From positions 13,423,001-13,487,000 of the forward strand of contig CM062219.1 in NCBI GenBank assembly GCA_031216445.1: DNA of 64,000 bases. Direction: 5' to 3'. The notes beneath the pieces were generated by a model, which ran no database searches, was not told the DNA's origin, and was given only the letters and a program-made list of their open reading frames with translations. Shown in pieces: positions 1 to 11,528 of the stretch; position 1 is the first letter of the stretch; each line of letters begins with the position of its first letter. Source of the DNA: Lateolabrax maculatus (taxonomy: Eukaryota > Chordata > Actinopteri > Acropomatiformes > Lateolabracidae). Made by a program: the position numbers and the translations under genes.

Positions 1-2207
1 CTCCTCAAAAACTGGTGTGAAATTGGACAGTTGATCCACATTGTGAGACTAGTCCTATCTATGATTTTTTGTGATATTGCTTAAGGAAACTCAGGCTGCT
101 CCAAAATGGAAAGCATATTTTGAAGAAAAAAAAACACTGTAAAAAGGAATTTGTGTGTTTATATAATATAATAGCTTGATCTCATAGAGAAAGTGTCTTC
201 TCAGAAGCACAGACATGTCACTTTTGAACTTTTTTCTGAAGTTTTTTAGTGTTGTGCCACAGGGTTTTTACCTTCCTTAGTCTCAAGCATATAATAGCAC
301 TGATTTTTCTTTTTCAATTCTTCAAACACACCCTGTCTCCAAAAACACATTGAAGCCTTTGGGGACATGCCAGAATTGATGGTTTACCTCCTATTAGAAT
401 TTGCGTGTGTATACGTATTTGTGTGTGTGTGTCCCTTTGATGTTTTGAAGTCCGCCCACCCGTCTGTGGACCTACATTGTGCTGAACAGCTCCATTTGTC
501 CCACCTTAATCCCCTGACGTAAACTCACATAAATCACACTGAGTTGTTTCTAAACGTGGGCAGGCTGGAAAACTCGGTCAGTGTCTATCTGTCTCACTCT
601 GGTTTCCAACTCCCATGCAGAGTTTAAAAGCTGCTGGGTATTCATTTAACTGACCACCTGTATTGATAATGATAATGATTTCAGCACAAAGTAAAAGTAA
701 ATACATGTCTTTTTTTGCATGGGAACTGTTGGTTAAATAGAGGTTCCTAAATTAGGTAACATATAAGTAAAAATGTTTTATTTAAACACATCAGAAACAG
801 ACCAAATAGAAGGTAAACGCATGTACAAAGCTTGTCAGTTTCTTAAAAGGCCCATCCATCTTGATTCTGTGGGACATTGTTCCTCTCAGAGTGGCTAAGC
901 AGATGAAAATCGCATTTACCAAGAAGACCAGTTTGAAAAAAAAATGTCTTTAAATTCTGTGTCACTCGTCACTAAACAATATCAAACATTGACATTGCAC
1001 TTTTCAGTAGTACCCCCTCAGTCCTTTCCATGGCTATTACAAACTGGGACGTAGTTTTAGCCATCACTTAATTCGTTCTAGAGATGGGGCAGCATCATGG
1101 CACCCATAGTGCACCGAGGGCCAACCTTTCTCTATCGATGGCTCTGGGCCAGATTAAAGTGCCGGGGCTCATTGTTTACACAGCTCTGTGGTGCCACGGC
1201 TGAGCAGGCCCAAACAATGGTCCCCTGCTCCCCCTTGTCAGAGCCAGGGGAAGAATGGAGACCTCTTGACATGGCAACCTGAAGCCTCAATGCCCCCACT
1301 TCACGTAGCCGAGAGGGTCAGAGTGAGCAAGAGAGGAAGAGGGAGAAGAGGGGAAGTTAGTGATAAGGGAGAATGGAGAAATGAAAATGGAAGGGAAAGA
1401 AAGAGGGCAGATAGGAGCGGGGCCGGGGGTGGAGAATGATCAGTGATAGAGGGAGAGAAATAGAGAGGTGAAGAAAAATGGAGGATAGGATAAGAGAGGA
1501 GTATGAAAGTATGAGAGCATATACTATCTTTAAATTCACAGTGGTCTGAAAGTCCAATAAATTAACTAACATTGTTAAAAGATTGTTTTTTCACCTCACT
1601 GGTAATTTAAATCCTTGAAACGATAAAGGTTGTCCTCATTAGCGCTCCTGCCAAGGCGAGAAGGTCGATACCACTCTCACCTCTCTGTGTTAAATATAGA
1701 GCCGAAGCCATGATGTAATTAACGTAGCTGAGCATAAAGACTCAAAGCAGGGGAAACAGCTAGTCCAATATTGCATTTATTGACCACTCCAAAGCTCACT
1801 AGGAAGGGCGTTGTATCTTTGTTTAATCCACACACAAACAAAATTATAAAACTAGAACTATTTCTGGACTATGTCTACTGGACCAAGCCTGTTTTATGCT
1901 AAATTAGGATAACTGCCTCCCAGCTCCAATAAGCATTTTTCCCAAAATAGAAATATTTTCCAATAGAAAGTTTTATAAAACTTTCTATGATGATGATGCA
2001 GTCCTCCTCTCTGTTCCGAAGTCTCTATAACCATTATTACTGTATTAAAATCATGCATAGGACTTGACGACTTTCCTCTGATCTTGTGAAACAGTGCAGT
2101 TAGAGGGATAGTAAATGTTGTTAAACTTGTTTTAATTTGCTTGCGGTAGCTCATCATTAGCATTCAGAAGTGGAGGTCATCACTTTTGTTTCTTTTCTCC
2201 GTTGCAG
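1..2207 (+). other. Intron of the TIKI gene (3' part)
   Basis: Non-coding sequence upstream of the first visible TIKI exon. It must belong to an intron of that gene, because the exon at 2208 starts in mid-codon and has a good splice acceptor. I see no other exon in it. The only notable structure is a purine-rich stretch at about 1315-1515, listed separately. Confidence 0.7.
1315..1515 (+). repeat. Purine-rich (GA) low-complexity tract
   Basis: About 200 bases with very strong purine bias on the + strand (runs of gagag, ggaag and agaaa with few pyrimidines) inside the TIKI intron. Its reverse strand is correspondingly CT-rich. It explains the spurious leucine/serine-rich minus-strand reading frame here. 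Confidence 0.7.
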
Positions 2208-2298
2208 GTCACTTTCTTGGGAACAATACAGTCATTGATGTGCTTCGTCGCCAGGGATACGAGGTGGAGCACACCCCTGCTGGGCAGCCCATAAACAG
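2208..2298 (+). CDS. trabd2b: TIKI metalloprotease (TRABD2-type), coding exon encoding the end of the TraB domain
   Basis: TIKI proteins are membrane-tethered metalloproteases of the TraB/PrgY family. They trim the N-terminus of Wnt ligands in the secretory pathway or at the cell surface and so inactivate them. This 91-bp exon has only one open frame, which starts two bases into the exon. It encodes a peptide containing GNNTVIDVLRRQGYEVE. A G-H-x-x-G-x-x-[ST]-V followed by L-R-x-x-G-Y-x-V-E is the typical final strand/helix of TraB domains, and NNT is a possible N-glycosylation site. The acceptor is a pyrimidine-rich tract ending ttgcag at 2201-2207, and the donor is gtacat from 2299. The exon ends two bases into a codon, and the exon at 5438 completes that codon in frame. 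Earlier exons with the metal-binding residues lie before base 1. Family assignment is confident. The choice between TRABD2A and TRABD2B is a guess, based on the histidine-rich stretch before the hydrophobic tail. Confidence 0.8.
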
Positions 2299-5200
2299 GT
2301 ACATTTGCTGCTAAAATGCCCTTAAACACACACATACATCACTTAGTGACATGTTTAACGGACTGGATTTTGTGATTAATCATGGAAGTACACCAAATTT
2401 AACTAATCCCCTAATATCATATAAGCTTCTAATTTTACAAAATTACTGCAATTTATCTTAATGAAATTCAAATTATGTATTTTTTTTTTTTTAATTTTAC
2501 CTTTATGCACCACTGAACTGCCTAAAATCGTTCAAATACTTGCTAAATCTGCCACAAAAAGGAAACAGCTTTAGTTGCTCTAATGACAGGAAATGGTAAA
2601 TTGCTGGTGCTGCTGATTTAGGTACAAATCTGGACATCAGACCAACTTTAAATTTTAAAAACAACCATTCAAAATCTGAAAATCAACTTTAAAATGATTT
2701 ATAATTCAAGACATATTGGGATAGGTAAAGTTATTCAGGGAGACACAGATAAAGGAGTCATTTACTCAGGTTTTGTGAACTGACTTTTTTGTTTTGAAAA
2801 TAGCAGAGAAAGTGAGAAATACAGAGATGATGGATAGAAACCTAGGCAGAAAAGTTTCGCCATAGTTGTTGCACATCATGATTTCTTCCGAAAACACGAG
2901 TCTATAAAACTTGAAGGCCCATATTTTATCACTTAAATGGGTGTAAGGTTTCATGTCGCGGCCACATTATACATGGCAACCGCTGCCTCATGGCCCTGAC
3001 AGGAATATATATTTCTCTCAACTTTTTCACTGACTGGATTTCAAATGGGAAATAATTTTCCAAGTAAGCACAACTCCATAGTTGGTCTGTGTTCATTTGC
3101 AGACCCAAAACAGATGTTCAAGTTCTGCTTCAGCCCTTGTGAGAAATGTATTGTCGGCAAATAATCCCAAACTGCACTCAGTAGTTATCCATTAAGAGTT
3201 CTTACTCTCTCCAAATGTCCCTAAACATTAGTATTTGTTTCATTGCCTCATTTTAAAGTTTGTCATAGTTTTATTAATTTACTTTTATTATTGACACTGG
3301 ACATATAACTTATCTGTTGATTTACTGGCAATGAACCACTAGTCATATACGAGGCTTGATTTGGTGTTTACGTTGCTGGTCACAGAAGAAGAAAAAAAAA
3401 AGCCAAATTCAGAGCACTGTTGTTATTACAGGTGATACATTGACCTTTATTGGCTGTAAACTTTAAACTTAACTGTTATATTCAGTCAGAATTTACTTAT
3501 TAACTTTAAATAGGTTTCACCAGTAGCTAGCTTTACATTAATTTGCTATTTATTTTTACCACTGGTTAGAACTATTATACGTAATCATTGCTAGCTGTTT
3601 TTAAGATTTTATTGAAAATCCCAGTTTTCAATACTATTTATTATTGACATTTCAGCAATAGCCATTCAGTGTATTTATCTCTCTATGTATTAGTTTTCAT
3701 TGTTAGTGGCTGAGTACGCCACTGGTGGAGAAACGATGCACGCATGTAATCCAGCATTTGTGATTTTATCTAAATTATATCAGCGCCATTGCTTACTGTT
3801 TGCTGTCCTAAGGTCATATCAGAGCTGTAATAAGTTACTGCTAATGCAGACCAAACTTTTTATACTGCTGCTGCTTCAAATGAAAAGGATTTTGAGAAGA
3901 AGAACTTTTGAGCACGGACTGGCTTTTTTTGTGAAGCAGTCATGGGAAACACAAAGTAGTAGTCACCGCAATTAGTGCTGACTGTGATCATTCAACAAAG
4001 CTGCACCTTACAAGACCTCCAACTTCTCAAAGCAAATACATGATCTATTTCAGTAAAATGCCTTTGATGTATTTTCTGCAATCAGTAATTAGTAAAAAAA
4101 GTATATTTTGCATTGTCTAAAATGTGGATTAAAATTGATTAAACTAGAAATATTTTCCAATCAGCCGGTGTTACCAGATATTGTGAAAATTATTATATCT
4201 GTGACTACAAACCTGCAGAACTCAAACATTTATAATCAACGAAGCTTAGTCTGTGCAGTATGTGTAATTTAGTATGTGGAGTCAAGGAGTGCGTTGTGGT
4301 GGTGGGATAGCTGTAGGGAACTCATATTTGGATTAGGAAAAAAAAAAAAGTGCTCTGTGATGTCTCTTATTCATTGGAGCCTTCTATTTTTTTTTCTGCT
4401 GTTTCCACTATGTAGATTGCACAGCAGATAAATCTGACAAAATCCCCAATGGCCACCAATGAAGTGTTGTTGAAAAGGCCAACCTAAGCAGAGCTCATAC
4501 CTCCTGCTGTGAAGCATGTAGTGCAGTCTACCATGGCACACGGTGCGGGTGGCTATCTCACTGCAAATCTGTGTTCTTGTATGTGTGAGTGAATGAATGA
4601 GTGAATCTACTTTCACACCCCGACTCTGTGTTTGATGCAGGATTATGAGTCTGAGATGAACCCGCATTTGACCCCACCCCAAATGTGTGCGTGTATGTGT
4701 CTGCATGCATAGTGATTGTTAAAGATAGTTACTGACATCATTAGAGATGGCCAGCAGCTCATCAGAAGCAGGAGTGTTTTTAATCTAAAAGATGACTTTT
4801 GGTTTTGCTCTCATGCTTCCAATTCCGGTACTTTAATTTGTTTTTCCAGAAAAATCATGGATATGTTCTCTATTAGACTGCATATTGGTACTTGGAAGGT
4901 CCACGGCATCCTGTTCTTACATAGCAGGAATTCTTCCTCTCCTCTCCTCTCCTCTCATCCTCTCTTTGCCTCTCCATGGAGAATAGCAGCTATGGTCAAG
5001 CTGGATTCACAACAGTTTCAAAGGATTTCAGGAAAGTCACAGCTAAAAAAGAAAACATGCCAAAACGTATCACAACAACCATAGAATCATTCCTGCAGCG
5101 TATATCCATGTCCCCGGCATTTATCAATTCATTCAGGATCTAATACTCACAGGCAGTTGATACCTGAAAGATAGATTTTTAGTGGAAGATTCCTTTAATG

Positions 5201-5437
5201 ATCAGGTGTGTAATGGCATAAATTTGGCCAATATCTGAATTTTGCAAACTTTCCCTTAACACCAATAAATAATTAATAGCCCTCATACCATTTTACCCAC
5301 ATAATTATTTATCATGCACACATCACACATATGCTGATATTAAAGGTCACATTTAACCGTTAAGTGTAAACGGCACATGCTGTGAGAAAAATCTCAATCT
5401 CAAAGTATCTTATGTTCCTGTGATGTCCACCCTTTAG
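2299..5437 (+). other. Intron of the TIKI gene
   Basis: A 3.1-kb intron bounded by gtacat and ccctttag, joining phase-compatible exons. It is AT-rich with short homopolymer runs (2478-2493, 3390-3400, 4338-4350) and a short CTCTC repeat near 4931-4960. I see no further exon, gene or recognisable transposon. Confidence 0.7.
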
Positions 5438-5710
5438 GAGATCGTCATCCAGACCGGCCTCGCCAGATTCAGAAGACTACCATGATGAGTCCCCTCTCCT
5501 GGAGCCTTTCCTCCATGAGCTCCCCCACAAAGATGAGGATCAGGGGCGTCCCCTGGAGGATGATCTGTTACCCCACATGCTTCTGCCAGCAGACAGCCTG
5601 GAGCTCCTGGAGAAAGCAGAGAGGAAGATGCTGAAGAAAAAGAGGAGGAACAAGCAGAAGAAACAGCGGCACAGGCATTTTAACGACCTCTGGGTTCGCA
5701 TCGAGGAGAG
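5438..5710 (+). CDS. trabd2b: TIKI metalloprotease (TRABD2-type), exon encoding the charged linker and basic cluster
   Basis: This 273-bp exon continues the TIKI reading frame (phase 2 in, phase 2 out). It encodes about 91 residues downstream of the TraB domain. The first part is serine/proline and acid-rich (SSSRPASPDSEDYHDESP). A leucine-rich, helix-prone stretch (LLPADSLELLEKAERK) follows, then a dense basic run (KKKRRNKQKKQRHRH), then HFNDLWVRIEE, which is typical of the C-terminal juxtamembrane part of TIKI proteins. The acceptor is ccctttag ending at 5437, and the donor gtaagag starts at 5711. The basic run could act as a heparan-sulphate-binding patch, which is my inference. The segment has no cysteine and is probably a flexible stalk between the catalytic domain and the membrane. 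Minus-strand reading frames over 5540-5879 are shadows of this exon. Confidence 0.85.
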
Positions 5711-8700
5711 GTAAGAGAACAGGGAGGGGGGTGAAAAGATGAGGTTGCATTGGGTCTTCTTTCTTATATACTGTACATCTGTCATCAATGACTGGTCTGT
5801 CTCTTTTTGCTGTGGAACGGGAATGAGGAGAAATGTAGAAAGGGTGAGACAAAAGGACACAGGTGGGGACAAAAGTCAAAAGAAGAATGTAACAGTAAAA
5901 GCTCAGAGAAAAAAGACAGAGAGGATGTGAGAGGAGAGAGGGGAAATTGGAAATGTGTAATGCACTCTATCCATTTGTCTATAGAATAAAACTGACACTT
6001 CCTGGTGTGGTGCCGCGGGCTCCAACAGCCACCATATCACATCACCATACTCTTCATGCAGTCTGCACACACTTCAGCACATATACACACACCCTGCAGT
6101 GTGGTATGAGTCCAGACTAGTTTCTAGCTGGTATAAGTGTCTTGGATGTGAAAATAGCAGCCTGGGAATTCCAACTAAGTATCCAGTTTTGGTCTCACAG
6201 TAGCTCCAGGCAGGGACTAACTGGACAACAAAACAAGCTCACCTTTCAGACTAAAAAGGAGACCTCTGCACAAGGTGTGGTCCGTCGAGTCGAAACGTTT
6301 CTCAGTTTGTTGCCAGGGATATGATTGTGCATGTGGGCAGGAAACCCTCCATCCATCCATCCATCCGTATTCTACTCCCACTCTTATCCTGTTCAGAGTC
6401 GGAGGCTACCTCAGCATGCACAGGCGAGAGGCTTTAGTCAATCACAAGGCCAACACATTTAGTCAGGCAACCACATTCATTCACACCTGCGGGCAATTCA
6501 GAGTTTCCAGTTCAACTTACTTGCACGTCTCTGGACTGTGGGAGGAAACCGGAGCACCTGAAGGAAACCAATGCACAGACGAGGAGAACATGCAAACGTC
6601 TCGCAAAAAGGCCCCAGGGCCTTCTTGCTGTGAGGAGACTGAGCAAACCCCTGAGTTACCATACCAACCCCTCACTGACTACTACGACTAATGAGTTTAA
6701 ATTTATGTTTTACGATCGATGTGTTAAGACAACTTTAGCTCAATTCAATTCATAACTCATTGTATCATTAATGGGAATTGAATTAGCTGCACAACACCTA
6801 AAAGTCAAGGTGACAATCTAAACTCTTTAAGAATTACCTGGGCAACATTTTCTGAGACAGCTCCTATTAAGGAGTTTGAAGTCTGTAGTTCTCATTTTTA
6901 AGATGTCTGAACATGGTCTGAAATAACTCTGACTCATCCACTGTTAACACTTTAAATTCTCTCTACATTGGGTTGAATTTCTCTTTGGGTGCTACAGTTT
7001 ACCCCGACAGTCCACATACATGCAGGCCAGGTAAGTTTCAGTGTGATAGACCTGGCGTGCAACGGTTCTGCTATGGGTTAAGAGTGTGAGCAGATCTGAG
7101 TCAAATTATGTTTCATTTATTAGCAGATGACAAATTGCATAGGAGCAGTGCAGTCTACCGTGCAGTGTCTGAGCTCAACCATACAGACAGAAGATCATTT
7201 TGGAGCCATTGTGTATTGTAGTCATTGATTTGCGGTCTCTGATGCTGTAAGACCCGGGAGCAGAGTCCTACACTGGGTGTGGGGAGACCACACTTGAAAG
7301 AAACAGGAGAAATGATAGAAAAAGAAAATAAAGTCTGCTGTTGCAGTCTTCTTATATTCATTTTTACCTGGTTTGTCTACAATTATGCCAGTGATTCCTA
7401 AATGTTGATATTTGGAGGGTAAGGGTTTACAGAATTGGGCCCTTGCAGGACTTTGCTCTTAGGCATGTTCTTATTTTTAACCCTGTATGAACATGTATTT
7501 TTCCATGTACAGTATACACTATCCCACATTACCGGTGGAAAGAAAAATCCAACCATGTAGCGTCTGTTCTTCTCGGGAACAGAGGGGGTTTGTGAGCGTT
7601 TGTGTACATTATGTCTACAGAAATGTTTTCTCTCTTTCTGAGAGAGCCTGTATTTTGAACAGAGAGGAAACAGACTGTTTGTGTACACATGTTACAAAGT
7701 GTACACAGTGCACGTCTTTGTATATTTTAATGTCTGAAAAGGTACGCGAGTGAGAACGGGAGAGGGGTTCCAAAATACAGAAGCACGTACAGCGCCACAG
7801 TTCTCTGTTGTGTTTGATGCATGGCCACAGAGAAATGTGTCACACCTGGTTTCCTTATACCTCTCTTGGAACCTCAATTCATAATAAAACTGCCTCATAA
7901 CTTCATAAAAATAAATAAATCATGGTAAAAATGTACCAGTTAAATTATTTGCTACCTGCTTGGTCTGAAATAATATTCCACATTAAAATTTAAATTTAAA
8001 AACCTAAGCCTAGAGCTACAGGCAGTACACCTTTAAGCAAAGACCAATCAGCGCAAAACAAATATTACTAATTCCACGGATCTGGGAGTAATGGAAACAC
8101 TATCAGCTGAGGTTAATTTAGAAATTGTGAGGGAAATATTTGAACACTTAATATTTGACCACCACCGAGAAGCTTTTAATCCGTTAACAAGCCTCTGTTT
8201 GATCTGGAGAGGACTGTTACTGTTTTGACATTTTGGGAAAAATTAAATTCACTGAACATTCTTCTAATCTATTAGGTCTCTGGAATCTATGTTCTCACTG
8301 ACTCCACCGCAGCATATTTTTGCCATTTTATTTTGACTGGCGCTTCACTCAGATTTTCTCCCTTCTTCAGCCAAGGAGATTGCAGGCGACCATCCAAACT
8401 GTAGTTCACTTGTACACAATAACCCCTCTAAGCAAAGACAGGATGAGAACTGATAATAGAAATTCAGGACTGGGACATTTAATTCCTTTTTTGAAATTAT
8501 GATAGACATGTTTTCATTTTTCTTAAGGTTGACGCTTGTCAAAACCTCCAGTAAAATGGAAATACTGTAGTGAGAGTCCTGTTTTTCTTTCCAAATCGCT
8601 TTTCTTTAATATTGGATTGTATGGCTGTGTCAAATTGCTGTTGCAGCCCACTGGTATCTGGAGATCCTGACTTCAGGAACTTGTGTGCTTGTTTTGTCTG

Positions 8701-9514
8701 GCCTCATCCCAGTCAAAACCACACAAGCATTGCAGTCTCTGCATCAAACAAGAGAGCAGAAATGATTTAATTGCCAGACTTGTTTAGGAAAGGACGGATA
8801 AAGAGAGAAATAAAGACAGCCAAAGAGTGGCAGACAGAATATATATTATGGAGAGGAAGAGAAAGAGAAAAATAGACTAGAAACAGGGCAGGCAGATTGG
8901 CAAATGGCTTATAGCCATGAGCTGATCAATGAGTTGCACTGCCAGAAGTTTTGTATTTGTAAAGTCTCTGCTGATTGGTCAGTGCTGTAGTAGTGGATTC
9001 CTTTGTCGAGAAGTTTTCCTTTGTAGCCTTCACCGTCATTAATATTTCCATTGTGTTCTCCCTGCAGTCTGCATATTTTCCCGATATGGAGATGTAGAGA
9101 GAGTCCTGTTCTTCTTTAGAATCCACCGTGATTTTCCTTTCAATCAACCAAATCAAACCAAAGAGTAAAGTGGCTTAGAAGTACAAAGATAGAACCGAAA
9201 GCTGCATGTTTAAAAAATATATGGAATAATAAGTCTTACCTAAACTACTATAACTCCAGTAAATGGGAAGGGGTATGAGTTGAGCTAAAAAAAAAAGAAA
9301 AATTACACACAGCTTGTTTGGACTGTCTCAACCCATTTTTTTAAACAAATTAATGTAAATTGTACATCTGATTTTGCAATGAAAATCACAATCAATGAAT
9401 TTAAATGCTCACAACTTATGATTAAAGCCCCAAAAGTATTTTTCTTTAATATTAAATAGTCATGTGTAAATAAGCAACAATCACCTTTTATACTCTCCTG
9501 TCTTCTCTCCACAG
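5711..9514 (+). other. Intron of the TIKI gene
   Basis: A 3.8-kb intron from gtaagag to ctccacag. It contains a dispersed teleost-type repeat at about 6346-6650, listed separately. The rest is unremarkable AT-rich sequence in which I see no coding exon. Confidence 0.7.
6346..6650 (+). mobile_element. Dispersed teleost repeat (ATCCATCC...CTGTGGGAGGAAACCGGAG family)
   Basis: The segment begins with an (ATCC)n run. It contains, in order, a CACATTCATTCACACCTGCGG box, GGGCAATTCAGAGT, CTGGACTGTGGGAGGAAACC, GGAGAACATGCAAAC and AAAGGCCCCAGG, ending with CTTCTTGCTGTGAGG. This order of blocks is a high-copy interspersed repeat familiar from many fish genomes. The copy is diverged, with several mismatches and small gaps. 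I do not assign it to a transposon class. It sits within the second visible TIKI intron. Confidence 0.7.
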
Positions 9515-9710
9515 CACCATGGTTCAGTCTCCACCTCCCCCGCTGGTTCGCATCATCAATGGATACATCACAGTTCAGCCACACAAAGTCCACAGCCACT
9601 ACAACTACCATCACATATCTTCGGCATCAACGACCTCCTCGTCCTCACCATCTTTACTTGTCTTCCTCTGCACGTTGCTCACAGTGCGGACGTGGACTCT
9701 GTTCCTCTAA
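9515..9710 (+). CDS. trabd2b: TIKI metalloprotease (TRABD2-type), final coding exon with GPI-signal-like tail
   Basis: Final coding segment of the TIKI gene. The acceptor is cttctctccacag, ending at 9514. The first base completes a serine codon, after which 64 codons run to TAA at 9708-9710. The peptide continues with PPPPLVRIINGYITVQPH, then a histidine/tyrosine-rich stretch (HSHYNYHH), a small-residue serine/threonine run (SSASTTSSSSPS), and a terminal hydrophobic segment (LLVFLCTLLTV..WTLFL) with no cytoplasmic extension. Small residues followed by a terminal hydrophobic run is the classical layout of a GPI-attachment signal, although a short C-terminal membrane anchor is also possible. 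TIKI proteins are known to be membrane-anchored through their C-terminus. The ATG at 9519 is internal to the protein and is not a start, because the frame is already open from the previous exon. Confidence 0.82.
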
Positions 9711-10293
9711 TAGAACATTAGTTTGGACTATTAAAACAGCCTTCTTGAGTATAAACTCTCGCACATGGTGGCTTCATGTATCAGCTCATGTAAAGTGAGG
9801 CCTGATCATGCATCACAATACCTAGAAGAAAAACAAAAAAAAGCATGAAGAAAGGATGTGAAATCAGCTCTAGCAGGTAACAGTACACTCCATGGATGTT
9901 AGATTAGATAAAGTTTGTGTTGTTGGGTCTGAAAGGTCAATCATGTCAATGGAGCTTATCTCTTACAAATTGTGGCGTTAATGAGCATGTAAGTTCATAT
10001 AACATCAGGTTTCTTGGAACATAAAGGTTTCATAAGATTTCAATTTTTTTTTTTTTTTACAAAGAACACACAGCGGAAAGAAAACAGGAAGTATGATGGG
10101 GCATCTCACTGAACATTACACAACATGTCAGTTCCCTTATGGATTACAGTGTTACTCATCATTCAATGTTCAGTACCTCTGAGAATATGAGATCTCACTT
10201 AAGTGACTGTTCAGCGAATGAACACGAGAACATCGTCGAGACTTTTGCTGGATATCAAATACCTTCAATAAGTACAACTGGAACCACATGTCC

Positions 10294-10325
<32 letters not shown>

Positions 10326-10382
10326 TGTGTGGGTGTGTGTGTGTGTGTGTGTGTGAAAGAGAGCGAGAGAGAGAGAGAGAGA
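10294..10382 (+). repeat. Compound (TG)n-(GA)n microsatellite
   Basis: An interrupted TG/GGTG run to about 10355, directly followed by an (AG)n run to 10382, within the presumed 3' UTR of the TIKI gene. It accounts for the low-complexity reading frames on both strands. Confidence 0.95.
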
Positions 10383-10514
10383 CAAACAAAGTCTATCAGC
10401 TCTTATACCCCCCTGGCCTTGGCAACAGAGGCGTTCCTCTGTTGGCCTTAAGTTATTCTTCCATTTTAGAAGAATTTGTTTAATGTTGCATAAAAGCCTA
10501 CCGTGGGGAGAAAT

Positions 10515-10522
10515 TGTACATA
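10515..10522 (+). promoter_or_regulatory. Possible Pumilio-binding element in the 3' UTR
   Basis: TGTACATA matches the established Pumilio recognition consensus UGUANAUA. One 8-mer match in 1.4 kb is weak evidence. If used, it would lower mRNA stability or translation. Confidence 0.3.
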
Positions 10523-11082
10523 TTGTTTCTAAATATTATAGATGTATTTTAGAATTATAAAAAATGAAAATTATCAAAAGTTTTGTTGTTGTTTATATAA
10601 ATATATAAATAGATATGCAGTATATTTTTGAAAAGAAATTCAGGAACTAACCACCATAGCCCGAGTCATGTGTCTCACTGAAATTACATTTTTTGGAGGG
10701 GACATATGATTGTATTGTACTTTATGTATCAGTGTTATCACTTGCTTTGCTGTATGTGTCTGCTGAAAGGATTCATGTTATGTATGTGTTTATTTCACAT
10801 AGAGATAATTAGTTTAATTTATTTAACTACAATAGTTTTGCTGTAGGCCAAATGAAACATTCCCCATGTTTGTTTTTTATATTTTTTGCAGTCACTATGA
10901 TGTCCAAATGTGTTACTTCAAATGTTTTCGAGTATGATTTCAAATGCATATGATGGTAATAATAATTCAGTTTGATATACATAAGTCTGTCCACACAGAT
11001 AGACCACAAACGGCATAGTGCTTTAGGGCTTTCCCATTTCACTTATGATATGAGATGATTGTAATAGTATTACCATGACAAC

Positions 11083-11088
11083 AATAAA
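11083..11088 (+). terminator. Polyadenylation signal AATAAA
   Basis: Canonical hexamer in an AT-rich context (caacAATAAAatatttatc), 1.37 kb after the TIKI stop codon. It is the first clear AATAAA in a suitable position, and the sequence becomes intergenic in character afterwards. Confidence 0.6.
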
Positions 11089-11475
11089 ATATTTATCTAG
11101 ATTAAAATCTGATTTTACGGCTCATTCTTGGCTGCAAACAATATCTTTCCATTTAAAACTTAATTTAATTTAATTTAAAAGAAAATGTATGATGCATGCA
11201 TGTGGGACTGCACATGGTAGCGAGATCAGAGGAGATATAAAACATGAAAAGAGGCCCTGTCAGTTAACTTGCATATTGTTTTACTGTACAAGTGTTGGAC
11301 CTTTACATGTTTATATAATAGGAGAAGAAATGCGTCACATGTGTCACATACATGTGTAATATGTCTAAAGGCACATTAAGGCAGATGACTAATTGATACA
11401 AGTCAGTAGTCTTGTATCACAACCAGCATGACACTGATCGTGTGTTCTGGCTGTCCTGAACAAATGTGTGGGTGG

Positions 11476-11476
<1 letters not shown>

Positions 11477-11526
<50 letters not shown>
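11477..11526 (+). repeat. (CA)n microsatellite
   Basis: Uninterrupted run of about 25 CA units. Confidence 0.97.

Positions 11527-11528
<2 letters not shown>

Larger units (their letters stand above)
9711..11105 (+). other. 3' untranslated region of the TIKI gene
   Basis: Sequence after the stop codon at 9710 up to a canonical AATAAA at 11083-11088, with cleavage expected 10-25 bases later. It contains a composite TG/GA microsatellite (10294-10382), several AT-rich segments, and one match to the Pumilio consensus UGUANAUA (TGTACATA at 10515-10522). The extent rests on the poly(A) signal only. Earlier cleavage cannot be excluded. Confidence 0.6.

Noticed and set aside
5540..5930. Minus- and plus-strand frames of 60-110 codons overlapping the second TIKI exon and its donor
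   Set aside because: They run through a well-supported splice donor or lie in other frames of the exon. No independent evidence.
6275..6691. A 138-codon + frame in the TIKI intron
   Set aside because: It coincides with the dispersed repeat at 6346-6650. The frame is fortuitous.
9303..9614. A 103-codon minus-strand frame over the last TIKI exon
   Set aside because: Antisense shadow of the exon and its pyrimidine tract.
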